The notes under the pieces are model-generated. The model had not been told where the DNA came from, ran no database searches, and saw only the letters and a program-made list of their open reading frames with translations. The position numbers and the translations under genes are program-made. This document shows positions 8,281 through 15,596 of a stretch of 35,197 nucleotides of DNA, piece after piece. This DNA comes from Methanothrix sp. (lineage in GTDB: Archaea; Halobacteriota; Methanosarcinia; Methanotrichales; Methanotrichaceae), in assembly GCA_017994055.1 (NCBI GenBank), contig JAGOLL010000019.1:1-35197 (forward strand), read 5' to 3'. How positions within the stretch are numbered: position 1 is the first letter of the stretch; every line of letters starts with the position of its first letter.

Positions 8281-9216
8281 ATGTTCAGATTTGATAGAAA
8301 GCAGGAAGTCTTCGATTTCGGCAAATTCAAGATAGGAGGCCAGCCTGGCGAGTACCCCACATGCTGCATAGGCACCATGTTCTACGCCCGGCACAAGATA
8401 GTCTCCGATCCGGAGCATGGAGTCTTTGATGCAGCAGCAGCAGAGAGGCTCTGGAATGCACAGCTTGAGATGAGCGATGTTACAGGAAACACCTGTATGA
8501 ACCAGATTGTGGCCGAGAGCAATGAGGCCATGAAGAAGGAGATAGACTGGTTTGTAAGTCTGTCTGACTATCCCTTCCTCATCGATTCCTCGGCTCAGGA
8601 GGTTCGTGCCTTCGGTGTCAAGTACGCCACCGAGATCGGTGTGGCGGACAGGGCCATTCACAACTCCATCAACGCCTCCATCACCGACGAGGAGCTGGCT
8701 GCCCTCAAGGAAAGCGATGTGGATTCTGCTATTGTCCTCACCTTCAATGCCATAGAGAAGGGAACCAAGGGCAAGATGGAGATGATGACCAAGGCGGCAG
8801 GCGGCGCTAAGAAAAGCCTGATGGAGTATGCCAAGGAGTGCGGCATCACCAGGCCCCTCATCGATGTTGCAGCCATGCCTCTCGGAGCCGGATCCGGAGC
8901 CACCTACCGAGCCGTAATCGCCATCAAGGCCCTATTCGGCCTGCCGGTGGGCGCAGGATTCCATAACGGTGCCTCTGCCTGGGATTGGATGAAGAAATGG
9001 AAGAAGACCCACAAGGAGGCCTTTGCTCCTGTGGATATCGGCTCCAACCTGGTGGCTGGAATCGTAGGTGCCGACTACTATCTCTACGGTCCCATCGAAA
9101 ACGCCCCCATGATCTTCCCCGCCGCGGCAATGGTGGATATCATGAAGGCTGAGTCCATTGAGGAGCTGGGTCTTGAGGTAATAGCCGAAAAGCACCCCAA
9201 GAAGACGACTCTATAA
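8281..9216 (+). CDS. mtrH: Tetrahydromethanopterin S-methyltransferase subunit H
   Basis: This 311-aa soluble subunit has the TIM-barrel pterin-binding methyltransferase fold. It moves the methyl group from methyl-tetrahydromethanopterin to the Co(I) corrinoid on MtrA. Family sequences are visible: the N-terminal KQEVFDFGKFKIGGQPGEYPT, MNQIVAESNEAM, YPFLIDSS and MPLGAGSGATYRA. It starts immediately after the mtrG stop, with GGTGAT as ribosome-binding site inside mtrG. Its stop codon lies within the loop and stem of a terminator hairpin, so it closes the operon. Confidence 0.97.
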   Translation: MFRFDRKQEVFDFGKFKIGGQPGEYPTCCIGTMFYARHKIVSDPEHGVFDAAAAERLWNAQLEMSDVTGNTCMNQIVAESNEAMKKEIDWFVSLSDYPFLIDSSAQEVRAFGVKYATEIGVADRAIHNSINASITDEELAALKESDVDSAIVLTFNAIEKGTKGKMEMMTKAAGGAKKSLMEYAKECGITRPLIDVAAMPLGAGSGATYRAVIAIKALFGLPVGAGFHNGASAWDWMKKWKKTHKEAFAPVDIGSNLVAGIVGADYYLYGPIENAPMIFPAAAMVDIMKAESIEELGLEVIAEKHPKKTTL

Positions 9217-9242
9217 GTCGCCTTCTTTTTTTTCTCTTTTTT
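9201..9242 (+). terminator. mtr operon terminator (hairpin plus T-tract)
   Basis: GAAGACGACT (9201-9210) pairs with AGTCGCCTTC (9216-9225) with one mismatch around a 5-nt loop. A run of eight or more Ts follows, then a second T-rich tract to 9242. The hairpin includes the last mtrH codons and its TAA. It resembles a bacterial intrinsic terminator; in archaea the T-tract alone can suffice. Confidence 0.8.
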
Positions 9243-9255
9243 CCAGGGAATCTCT

Positions 9256-9885
9256 ATGCCCCGGGTCATGATCAAGGCCGTATTTGATGATATCCGGTTC
9301 CAGTGCCAGAGGTGCGGCTCATGCTGCCATCACAAGAGGCCTCGTGAGTTTGACGATCTTGTTCCTGCCGAGCAAATCAAGGAGTTCTGGGAGAAGTCCA
9401 ATCTGATCTATCTTACAGGCAAAGATGTAGCAGCTATATCCAGAAAGACAGGCAAAGAGGCTTCTGAAATCGTGGATACCCTTTATGATTATGATGGATG
9501 CTATGTTAAGATCAAGGATCAGGGAAGCAAAGTGATTCTCGATCTGCCGGTTATGAAGAGCAAGGAGGATACCACCTGCGTCTTCTACCGGGAGGGCTGC
9601 AGCATCTATTCCGTCCGGCCTATAGCCTGTCGGCTCTTCCCCTTTCGGGTGGAGGAGGAGAGCGCTACCAATGGCGATCTACTGCTAAAAATCAACTACA
9701 ATCCCACCTGTCCCGGCCTGGGAAAGGGCAAGCTTGTGGACAGGCGAAAGCTGGAGAAGCTGGTGGCGGATCAGTTCTTGCAGAGGACGGAGGATATCGC
9801 GCCTCAGATCGAGGCTCTCAGGATCTCAGGGGCCATATTGGAGAGCGCCAGCGTATTCCGGACCCTGCCGGGAAGAAGAAGCTGA
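9256..9885 (+). CDS. YkgJ family cysteine-cluster protein
   Basis: This 209-aa protein has the family pattern CQRCGSCC (Cys17, 20, 23, 24), then CVFYREGC (Cys108, Cys115) and RPIACRLFPF (Cys125). This arrangement is proposed to bind zinc or an iron-sulfur cluster; the cellular role is unknown. The first ATG (9256) lies only 14 nt after the mtr T-tract, and a second ATG (Met5, 9268) would also keep all motifs. No clear ribosome-binding site is visible for either, and expression may partly come from mtr read-through. The family call is firm, the function open. Confidence 0.88.
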   Translation: MPRVMIKAVFDDIRFQCQRCGSCCHHKRPREFDDLVPAEQIKEFWEKSNLIYLTGKDVAAISRKTGKEASEIVDTLYDYDGCYVKIKDQGSKVILDLPVMKSKEDTTCVFYREGCSIYSVRPIACRLFPFRVEEESATNGDLLLKINYNPTCPGLGKGKLVDRRKLEKLVADQFLQRTEDIAPQIEALRISGAILESASVFRTLPGRRS

Positions 9886-9890
9886 ATTAT

Positions 9891-9898
9891 AAAAAAAA
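9891..9898 (-). terminator. T8 terminator downstream of the 51-aa minus-strand gene
   Basis: On the minus strand a run of eight Ts stands about 43 nt after the stop of the small gene at 9941-10096. It lies just past the convergent YkgJ stop, so it fits termination of minus-strand transcription. Confidence 0.5.
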
Positions 9899-9940
9899 GT
9901 TTTGACCCTGTTGGGTTTCAGGCTTTTTGCTGCATCTGGT

Positions 9941-10096
9941 CTAAGCCAGGTGTCCAGACAGCGCCGCAATCAGAAATATCAATGCAGATATGATTATGGT
10001 GTAAAAGCCTGCATCCTCGGATGTTATTGCTCCTTTAACCTCTATATCATGCCCGACCAGGGGCGGTTCGGTGTGTACGTAGCCAGCCATATGCAT
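9941..10096 (-). CDS. Small single-span membrane protein (51 aa), unrecognised
   Basis: This frame encodes a polar N-terminus (MHMAGYVHTEPPLVGHDIEVKG, about 22 residues) and one strong C-terminal membrane helix (FYTIIISALIFLIAALSG). The start is ATG 10096 or ATG 10090. The frame is also open for 24 codons further upstream with protein-like content (...GPDEWDICALQE), but no ATG, GTG or TTG start occurs there. A TATA-like TTAAATA at 10163-10169 and a T8 tract after the stop frame it as a transcription unit. I do not recognise a family. Convergent with the YkgJ gene. Confidence 0.5.
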   Translation of the reverse strand: MHMAGYVHTEPPLVGHDIEVKGAITSEDAGFYTIIISALIFLIAALSGHLA

Positions 10097-10162
10097 TTCC
10101 TGTAGAGCGCAGATGTCCCATTCATCAGGACCGCTATACAGGAGGGAGGTATCGTCCGACTC

Positions 10163-10169
10163 TATTTAA
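10163..10169 (-). promoter_or_regulatory. Possible TATA box for the 51-aa membrane protein
   Basis: The minus strand reads GTTAAATAG, predicting a start near 10140 and a leader of about 45 nt. A stronger-looking TATAAAAG lies further upstream at 10290-10297 and would give a leader of about 170 nt. Between 10097 and 10435 I see no other gene, only AT-rich sequence (10170-10310) and a short C-rich stretch. Confidence 0.35.
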
Positions 10170-10435
10170 CTTTTTCCATCAAATATAGGATTTGTCAAAG
10201 AAAAAATTATCCTATGGCAGCTAATATTTCCAAAATTCATCCTTTATTGGCAAATTGAATTTTCATGATTTGATGATTTTGCTTAATACCTTTTATACCA
10301 TTTTTCCGTTTCTCCCCCTTCCGCTAGCCCGATACCCCCCCATGCTCTGATTTGGACAGATCGATGGCCTGTCTGCCGGAATAGCTGAAAAACAGCCCCG
10401 CCCTCGAGCATAATTGGGTATGATCAAAGACAGTT

Positions 10436-10443
10436 AAAAAAAA
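10436..10443 (-). terminator. T8 terminator after the wHTH-Toprim-like gene
   Basis: Eight Ts on the minus strand lie 33 nt beyond the stop codon at 10477, with no strong hairpin. A T-run of this length is typical of archaeal termination. Confidence 0.5.
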
Positions 10444-10476
10444 GCTCGTAGGCTCTGCTCGATGTATCTGATAGGC

Positions 10477-11352
10477 TCAAGACATCTCTTGGGCCACATT
10501 GGCCAGAAGGTCGTCACAGAATCCAGCTATCCCCCGAGGATAGTAGGCTTCCAGCGCATCCAGCTCGGCCATCTTCTTGTGGTCCAGTCCATAGGGCTGA
10601 AGATACCTCCTGTACTCCTTCAGAGCATCCTTTGATCCTTTTTCCTGGGAGAGCATGGGAACCTTCCATTGCAGGACCTGTTCCGGATTGAGGCCGGCTC
10701 TATGAACTGTGATCTCAGGCGACTCCCGGCTCCTGGCCTGGGCTAGGGCTGCCCCAAGGCTATGGCAGAAGAGAAAGCTCTTCTGGCTGAGGTCGGAAAG
10801 GCATAAAACTGTGGTCCGGCAGGCTGACCGGTCCAGGAGCTGCTGGACCAGTCTGGATGAGATCCTCTCTGCTGAGACCAATACGGCTCCGTGTCTGGCG
10901 CAAACCGGAGCCAGCAGAGGATTGAAGGCGGATCGATTCAGCCAGAGTTCCAGTCTATGTGTTCGAGAACCGGAGGTCTCTGGCAGAATGACATGCTCTC
11001 CGGGCTCTTCTTTGAGGATGGCGTTGACCGGCAGAAAATTCAGCCTCTGGGCCCTATCGGCCCATTTAACCAGCTTGAGCCCGTCGTTCTCATGATAGGG
11101 TCTTGTGATCCTGATCTCCCCCACAAAACCGCCGCAGATGGGATAGTCAGCCACAGTCCGGCTTAAGGCATAATAAAATAAGCCTCTCAATGTGGTCCTG
11201 GGCCTTCCCAGCTCCTGAAAGACCTTGGCCACCCATCGGGATTTTGTGCGGTCGACCTCTGTACTCACAAAAGGATCGGTCATATTAGAGGGAGATAGGC
11301 GATCCTGGAATAAAGATATCTCTGCATTGCAGGCTCTATGATAGCGCCGCAT
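10477..11352 (-). CDS. wHTH plus degenerate Toprim-like protein (Spo11/TopoVIA-like relative)
   Basis: A 291-aa protein of unassigned function. Residues 35-65 (SRWVAKVFQELGRPRTTLRGLFYYALSR) look like the winged-helix segment of phage and archaeal proteins related to topoisomerase VI subunit A/Spo11 (TLRQLYY type). The following region resembles their Toprim domain: LELWLNRSAF (134-143) at the place of the catalytic-Glu strand, and LCLSDLSQKS (183-192) at the place of the DxD strand. The Glu appears as Asn139 and the second Asp as Ser189, so metal-dependent nicking is probably lost. The start is ATG 11352, with a TATA about 30 nt upstream; Met24 (11283) is an alternative without a ribosome-binding site. 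Family assignment is from pattern memory and needs structure comparison. Confidence 0.55.
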   Translation of the reverse strand: MRRYHRACNAEISLFQDRLSPSNMTDPFVSTEVDRTKSRWVAKVFQELGRPRTTLRGLFYYALSRTVADYPICGGFVGEIRITRPYHENDGLKLVKWADRAQRLNFLPVNAILKEEPGEHVILPETSGSRTHRLELWLNRSAFNPLLAPVCARHGAVLVSAERISSRLVQQLLDRSACRTTVLCLSDLSQKSFLFCHSLGAALAQARSRESPEITVHRAGLNPEQVLQWKVPMLSQEKGSKDALKEYRRYLQPYGLDHKKMAELDALEAYYPRGIAGFCDDLLANVAQEMS

Positions 11353-11378
11353 GCAGCAAAAGGTTTATCACCGACGGG

Positions 11379-11385
11379 TTATAAT
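11379..11385. promoter_or_regulatory. Shared palindromic TATA between divergent genes
   Basis: TTATAAT here is near-palindromic (TTATAA both ways). On the minus strand it sits about 30 nt upstream of ATG 11352 (near-leaderless). On the plus strand it predicts a start near 11408, just before the GGAGGTGA site of the 35-aa gene. No second TATA is visible in the 76-nt intergenic stretch. Confidence 0.45.
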
Positions 11386-11428
11386 GGGGATTTGGCCAGT
11401 TCATCGGATCCTGCGGAGGTGAAAATAG

Positions 11429-11536
11429 ATGGATATCATGTCTCAGATATATGCCATAGTGATATTTGGAATACTTGTGGTAGCGCTGCCCATGTTCCTG
11501 AATAAGTGGTCTGACAGCAGATCAGGCGTAAGATAA
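11429..11536 (+). CDS. Very small membrane protein (35 aa), unrecognised
   Basis: The frame encodes 35 residues: a hydrophobic helix (IYAIVIFGILVVALPMFL, about residues 7-24) and a short polar, basic tail (NKWSDSRSGVR). A near-ideal ribosome-binding site, GGAGGTGA at 11415-11422, lies 6 nt before the ATG, which is the main reason for calling it. It is divergent from the Toprim-like gene and may share its TATA. An AT-rich stretch (11537-11600) follows, suitable for termination. No family is recognised; small single-span proteins of this kind are often subunits of larger membrane complexes, but nothing here shows which. Confidence 0.6.
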   Translation: MDIMSQIYAIVIFGILVVALPMFLNKWSDSRSGVR

Positions 11537-11680
11537 ATTCTATTAAAATTTTAATTTTATATTGCTCAGGCGGGCTAGAAATATTTATTGAGGGGAATAT
11601 CTATTAAGATCGCCATTCATCCACAATTGTCCTAATCCATAATTCCCCTTCACTATAACTCTCCTTAATCCAATTTTCCT

Positions 11681-11926
11681 TCATCTCATTTTGCATTTCT
11701 TGCCGTAATGAGGGCACCTGGTGTTGGTGCACACATCTCGGGATGCCTCGGTCAGATTGACCAAGAGCATGTCCAGGCGGTCCAGAAGATCTGCCCCGGT
11801 TGAGGTGGCCTCCGCCCGGGCTAGAGCTGATGCTGCCTTCTCCTTCAGTATCCTGGCCTTTTCGCCTTTGAGATATGATGCCTGATCCTCCAGATCGCGA
11901 ACCTCTTTCTCTGAGATCGACTCCAT
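11681..11926 (-). CDS. Small coiled-coil protein with C-terminal Cys cluster (81 aa)
   Basis: The N-terminal 45 residues are charged and heptad-like (EKEVRDLEDQASYLKGEKAR), followed by LLDRLDMLLVNLTEASRDV and a Cys-rich end, CTNTRCPHYGKKCKMR (three Cys and one His in 14 residues), a plausible metal site. It starts 28 nt after the marker-12 stop and is the last gene of that operon. An overlapping frame starting at 11936 has a better-placed GAGAGG site but unstructured composition, so I prefer this one. The gap of 145 nt to 11536 is AT-rich and holds nothing else I can support. Confidence 0.65.
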   Translation of the reverse strand: MESISEKEVRDLEDQASYLKGEKARILKEKAASALARAEATSTGADLLDRLDMLLVNLTEASRDVCTNTRCPHYGKKCKMR

Positions 11927-11953
11927 GAATTTCCATGCCTCTCAGGTGTTAGA

Positions 11954-12928
11954 TCAACCTTTCTTTTGTCTGAGGGCCATCTCCTGGACGGGGATGCCGA
12001 GAATGCTCTTCTCTCCATGGAATACATCTCTGGCCACCCAGGCGCAGCCCTCAGCAGCGGCGCATCTGCCCAGGGGCTGGACAGCTCGGCCCAGCAGCTT
12101 GCAGACCCGTCGACACATACTTGCTGCCGGGCTTCCGGCTAAAAAGATATCCGGGGCATCCTCTCCCAGGTCGCGACATAACACCATCAGTGCGCTGACC
12201 TCCATGGCTGCAAAGAGGGATAAAGACTCCATTGCTGCAGCCCTCTCCGCTATAGAGCACTCCTCCAGGCTTTTCTTTCCCATCTTGGAGATAATGCCTC
12301 CGCAGTTAAAGGCCTGGTTTGCGGTCATCCTTCGAGAGTCCACATCTCTTATGGCCTGGACATCCAGAGGGCCCTGCATCAGGCCGGGAGCGAATATGGG
12401 TGCGTCAATGGCCCCAACGATCTTTCCCCTCAGCACGGCAAATGAGACCGTATTGGAGCTGGCATCACAGACGATGAAGCTGCTGCTTTTATTCCTGAAC
12501 AAGCCGTATGCCAGGCCAACCTTCTCCGGGCTCATGCCGTGGGAGAAGACCTTGAACCTGGGATCGATATCGCTGCCCCGGTGAATTCCGGGCAGGAGAA
12601 TGGCTGGCCAGCCGGACTGCACAATTGCCTCATAGACTCTGGTGCCGCCACCTACATGGATCCCAGCCCCATCCCGGCTGAGAAGTCCCCGGTTTGGCGC
12701 GTCCTCAAGCCTCATGATCTGGCTGATGCCGTCACCCATGGAGTAGCATAAAGCGATGAGATCCACCTCCTCAGAGCCAATATCTTCACCGCCCAGCTTT
12801 TCAAGAATCAGAGCCAGGATGGCATCAGCAGAAAAGAGGCTGGCCTCTTCCCTGGAAAGAGCCCAGCAGCGCCCCTCGGGATTTGCGAACCTGATCGCTG
12901 TGGTGCCGTGATCCACTCCTACGAACAT
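11954..12928 (-). CDS. Methanogenesis marker protein 12 (ASKHA-type)
   Basis: This 324-aa protein resembles the acetate/sugar-kinase, Hsc70 and actin (ASKHA) superfamily: a phosphate-1 motif, VGVDHGTTAIRFA (residues 3-15), a second nucleotide-contact region, FIVCDASSNTVSFAVLRG, and a glycine-rich segment, IHVGGGTRVYEA. Overall it matches what I know as methanogenesis marker protein 12 (related to predicted butyrate-kinase-like DUF1464 proteins), found across methanogens but of unknown function. The start is ATG 12928, 4 nt after the stop of the 47-aa gene, with GGGGCTGAT as ribosome-binding site. The operon also includes a HerA-like ATPase. The family name is recalled, not searched. Confidence 0.8.
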   Translation of the reverse strand: MFVGVDHGTTAIRFANPEGRCWALSREEASLFSADAILALILEKLGGEDIGSEEVDLIALCYSMGDGISQIMRLEDAPNRGLLSRDGAGIHVGGGTRVYEAIVQSGWPAILLPGIHRGSDIDPRFKVFSHGMSPEKVGLAYGLFRNKSSSFIVCDASSNTVSFAVLRGKIVGAIDAPIFAPGLMQGPLDVQAIRDVDSRRMTANQAFNCGGIISKMGKKSLEECSIAERAAAMESLSLFAAMEVSALMVLCRDLGEDAPDIFLAGSPAASMCRRVCKLLGRAVQPLGRCAAAEGCAWVARDVFHGEKSILGIPVQEMALRQKKG

Positions 12929-12932
12929 TGCA

Positions 12933-13076
12933 TCAGCCCCAAGTAGTTATAGACGGGACTCCCGCCTCAATCGGCTCTCTAATGACATATCCGACCCCAG
13001 CAGGGAAAGAGAGATTGATGCCATGATCAGCTCGGATATCTTTGAGACTGCTTCTCTCATATGGGACCAGCTCCAT
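12933..13076 (-). CDS. Small protein (47 aa) between HerA-like ATPase and marker 12
   Basis: An uninterrupted frame fills the space between the two larger genes almost exactly: it starts at ATG 13076, 2 nt after the ATPase stop, and ends 4 nt before the marker-12 ATG. The product begins MELVPYERSSLKDIRADHG and ends in a Gly/Ile/Pro-rich segment (FPAGVGYVIREPIEAGVP). There is no membrane helix and no cysteine. A GTGA ribosome-binding site sits at the ATPase stop codon. The tight packing, rather than homology, supports it; I do not recognise a family. Confidence 0.5.
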   Translation of the reverse strand: MELVPYERSSLKDIRADHGINLSFPAGVGYVIREPIEAGVPSITTWG

Positions 13077-13078
13077 AT

Positions 13079-15559
13079 TCACGCTACCGGAATCCATAAT
13101 ACGCTCAGATCATCGACCACAACATCCGACCGGTGGAGAGAGATCTCAAGCTCCTCTATCTGCCGGGCAGCAGACTGCCATCTCTCAGATATCTCAATGA
13201 TATCCTCGGCCAGCTTATCCTCAAGCTGCTCCAGCTCTGAGGCCTTTTCCGACATCTTCTCCTCTGCCGATCGCAAACGCTCCTTGCTGCGCTTTGTCTG
13301 AGACCGGCGGGATGCGACTCGGCTCAGGCTGGTGGAACGCCGCCTGCCTCCCAACAGCCCGGTCAGAAGGTCACTCGCACCCATTATCAACTCATCCTTC
13401 TGCCTCTGATTCGATTCAGCATCAAGCTCCCTAACCCTTCGATCGACATCGTTTAACTGGGACTTGACCCTATTGATGGATGAATCGTACCTGTCTTTGA
13501 GCTTTGCCACCTCCTCATCGGCAGAATCCTCCGCCGCTGCCCTGCATCGGGCCTCGAAATCCACCCTGGACTCTCCAATTCGCGAGAAAAGCCGCAGGGC
13601 AGGATTGCGTAAGACGGTCAAGCTCAGATTGCGGCTGAGGTGATCCCGTAGGGAAGACCTGGCCTCTTTAAAGTAGGCAGCTCTATCCAGATTTGCCTCC
13701 GGCAGCAGATATAAAGCATTATCCTGAGCTTTGGAGAGAAGATCGCGATCGTCATAATCGACATTTATAGCCGATCCGGGATCGAAACGCTCCTTCAAAG
13801 GAAAGAACACCGCCTCCCATTCCTCGGTGTGATCCACTTCTGCGCTGCGATGGCTATAAGAGAGATGCACCCTGGCAATCAGGGCGGCCTGAAGTCTTCG
13901 TCCTCCCGGTACCGCACTTACTCTCGAAGACCAGGATGCTGAAGTATCTAGATAGTAGCTATGTGCTGATCCGTCCACCTTGGGAGGGACCCGGCTCTCC
14001 TCTTCCCGGTCAATTGTCCCGCCAGCAGAAAACTTGATCGGTGAGGCCGACGGAGAGCTTTTGGGCATGCGAGCCTGATGGCCAGCCATCAGCATGGTTA
14101 TCTGATTTTTATCCAGAGGCCCGGCATCAAAGGAGATGGTCATTCGGCTGGTGAAGACAGCTGGCTTGCTGGAGTGAGACGACTGGAGCAGGAACTGCAT
14201 CTTGCCCAGATTAGAGATCAGGATATCGAAATGCTTTACGTCTATTTGGCCTGAGGCAGACTGCATTCCCTCCAGAATCCTGGCCTTATCCCTTTCTGTT
14301 TGCAGCCTGCCGATCATCCACGTTCCGGCATTGGACATCAATTTATAATCCAGGTCTACCGGATTCTGGGTGACCAGAAGCATTCCCAGGCCAAAGGCTC
14401 GGGCCTGCTTGAAGATGGTGAGTATCTGCTTCTTTGAGGGGGGCTCAGCCGTGGGCGGAGCGAAGCCGAATACCTCATCCATATAAACCAGGGCTCTCAG
14501 ATCAGGCGTGCCGGACTGTCTTCTCATCCAGGTGATCAGCTTTGATAAGAGCAAAGTTACCACAAATTGACGCTCGGCATCGGAGAGATGAGCCAGATAG
14601 ACAATAGATGCCTGTGGCTTTCCATTACTCCCGTAAAGCATCATCTCGATATCCAGAGGCGGTCCTTCCAGCCATGCGGCAAAAGACGGTGAGGCAACCA
14701 GGCCGTTGAGGCGCATGGCCAGACGGTCGCGCTCCTTTTCGGGATAGAAGCTATCGATATCGAAAACGCCCAATTTGCGCATGGGTGGACGCCGTACCTC
14801 GGAAATGAGCTCCGCCAGGTCCAGATCCCGACCACCGCTCCAGGCTCTCTCGATGATATTGGCCAGCAGGATGTGCTCCGGGCTGGAGATGGGATCGGCA
14901 TCGATTTGGGCCAGGGCCAGAAGAGATGAGACCAGACCTTCTATCTCGTCGCGTGCTATCTCCGTCTGAGCCGGATCGGACCAATCGAATTCGGGCGAAG
15001 CCAGAGAGCCGACCACATTGATCGGAATCCCTGTGACCGAACCTGGTGTATAGATGGTGAATTCAGCCGCATCTGCAAGCATTCTCATCCGATCCGGCCC
15101 TATGCCCCATTCTTCCAGACCAGCTCTCCACTTCTCCGAACTCTCAAGGGCAAGCTGACCGGGATCAATGCCTCTGCGGCGAGCTTCAGCCTCGTTGATC
15201 CAGGGCCGAAAGCTCTGAGGTGAAAATGAAGGGAAGTTCAAAAGCATATTTCCCATATCGCCCTTAGGATCAAGGATCAGGCAGGGTGTGCCTGACATAA
15301 GAGCCTCCTCCAATATCGCAATTCCAAGGGCGGTCTTGCCCGATCCGGTCATTCCCACAATGATGCCGTGCGTGGTCAGGTTGCGAGAATCATAAAAGAG
15401 CTCATCACCGGTATTCTTTCCACTTTCTGGATCTATGGCTCGGCCAAGAAAAAACCTTCCGGGCTGGTCTCTTGAATTCATGACCTGGATCTCCACCATG
15501 TCGCGGTATGATTCTGCCTCCGCGGCAGCACTATCTCTTTGGCATCTTCCATAAATCAT
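13079..15559 (-). CDS. HerA/FtsK-like P-loop ATPase with C-terminal coiled coil
   Basis: This 826-aa protein has an N-terminal beta-rich start, a Walker A GMTGSGKT (69-76) with ASCE neighbours (ILDPKGDMGN at 95-104), a Walker B ALVYMDE (356-362), and a LLVTQNP strand (394-400). These features are typical of HerA/VirB4/DUF87-DUF853 hexameric ATPases. The C-terminal third includes a long charged coiled coil (about 660-810) and a short tail. The family pumps DNA or works with nucleases or membrane partners; the partner here is not obvious, and no NurA-like nuclease is adjacent. The GGAGG site is only 1 nt from ATG 15559. Met27 (15481), preceded by GGTGGAG 9 nt upstream, is a realistic alternative start. 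Two genes follow within 4 nt. Confidence 0.8.
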   Translation of the reverse strand: MIYGRCQRDSAAAEAESYRDMVEIQVMNSRDQPGRFFLGRAIDPESGKNTGDELFYDSRNLTTHGIIVGMTGSGKTALGIAILEEALMSGTPCLILDPKGDMGNMLLNFPSFSPQSFRPWINEAEARRRGIDPGQLALESSEKWRAGLEEWGIGPDRMRMLADAAEFTIYTPGSVTGIPINVVGSLASPEFDWSDPAQTEIARDEIEGLVSSLLALAQIDADPISSPEHILLANIIERAWSGGRDLDLAELISEVRRPPMRKLGVFDIDSFYPEKERDRLAMRLNGLVASPSFAAWLEGPPLDIEMMLYGSNGKPQASIVYLAHLSDAERQFVVTLLLSKLITWMRRQSGTPDLRALVYMDEVFGFAPPTAEPPSKKQILTIFKQARAFGLGMLLVTQNPVDLDYKLMSNAGTWMIGRLQTERDKARILEGMQSASGQIDVKHFDILISNLGKMQFLLQSSHSSKPAVFTSRMTISFDAGPLDKNQITMLMAGHQARMPKSSPSASPIKFSAGGTIDREEESRVPPKVDGSAHSYYLDTSASWSSRVSAVPGGRRLQAALIARVHLSYSHRSAEVDHTEEWEAVFFPLKERFDPGSAINVDYDDRDLLSKAQDNALYLLPEANLDRAAYFKEARSSLRDHLSRNLSLTVLRNPALRLFSRIGESRVDFEARCRAAAEDSADEEVAKLKDRYDSSINRVKSQLNDVDRRVRELDAESNQRQKDELIMGASDLLTGLLGGRRRSTSLSRVASRRSQTKRSKERLRSAEEKMSEKASELEQLEDKLAEDIIEISERWQSAARQIEELEISLHRSDVVVDDLSVLWIPVA

Positions 15560-15596
15560 GCCTCCTTTTCCTGAATACTTGAGAGATCCCTATCTG

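Noticed and set aside
9902-10105. 67-aa plus-strand frame beyond the YkgJ gene
   Set aside because: No ribosome-binding site or protein-like pattern; opposite-strand frame has a clear membrane helix and promoter.
11604-11936. 110-aa minus-strand frame overlapping the Cys-rich 81-aa gene
   Set aside because: Unstructured, Gly/Arg/Ser-rich; the alternative frame has a coiled coil and a Cys cluster, although this one has the better-placed GAGAGG.
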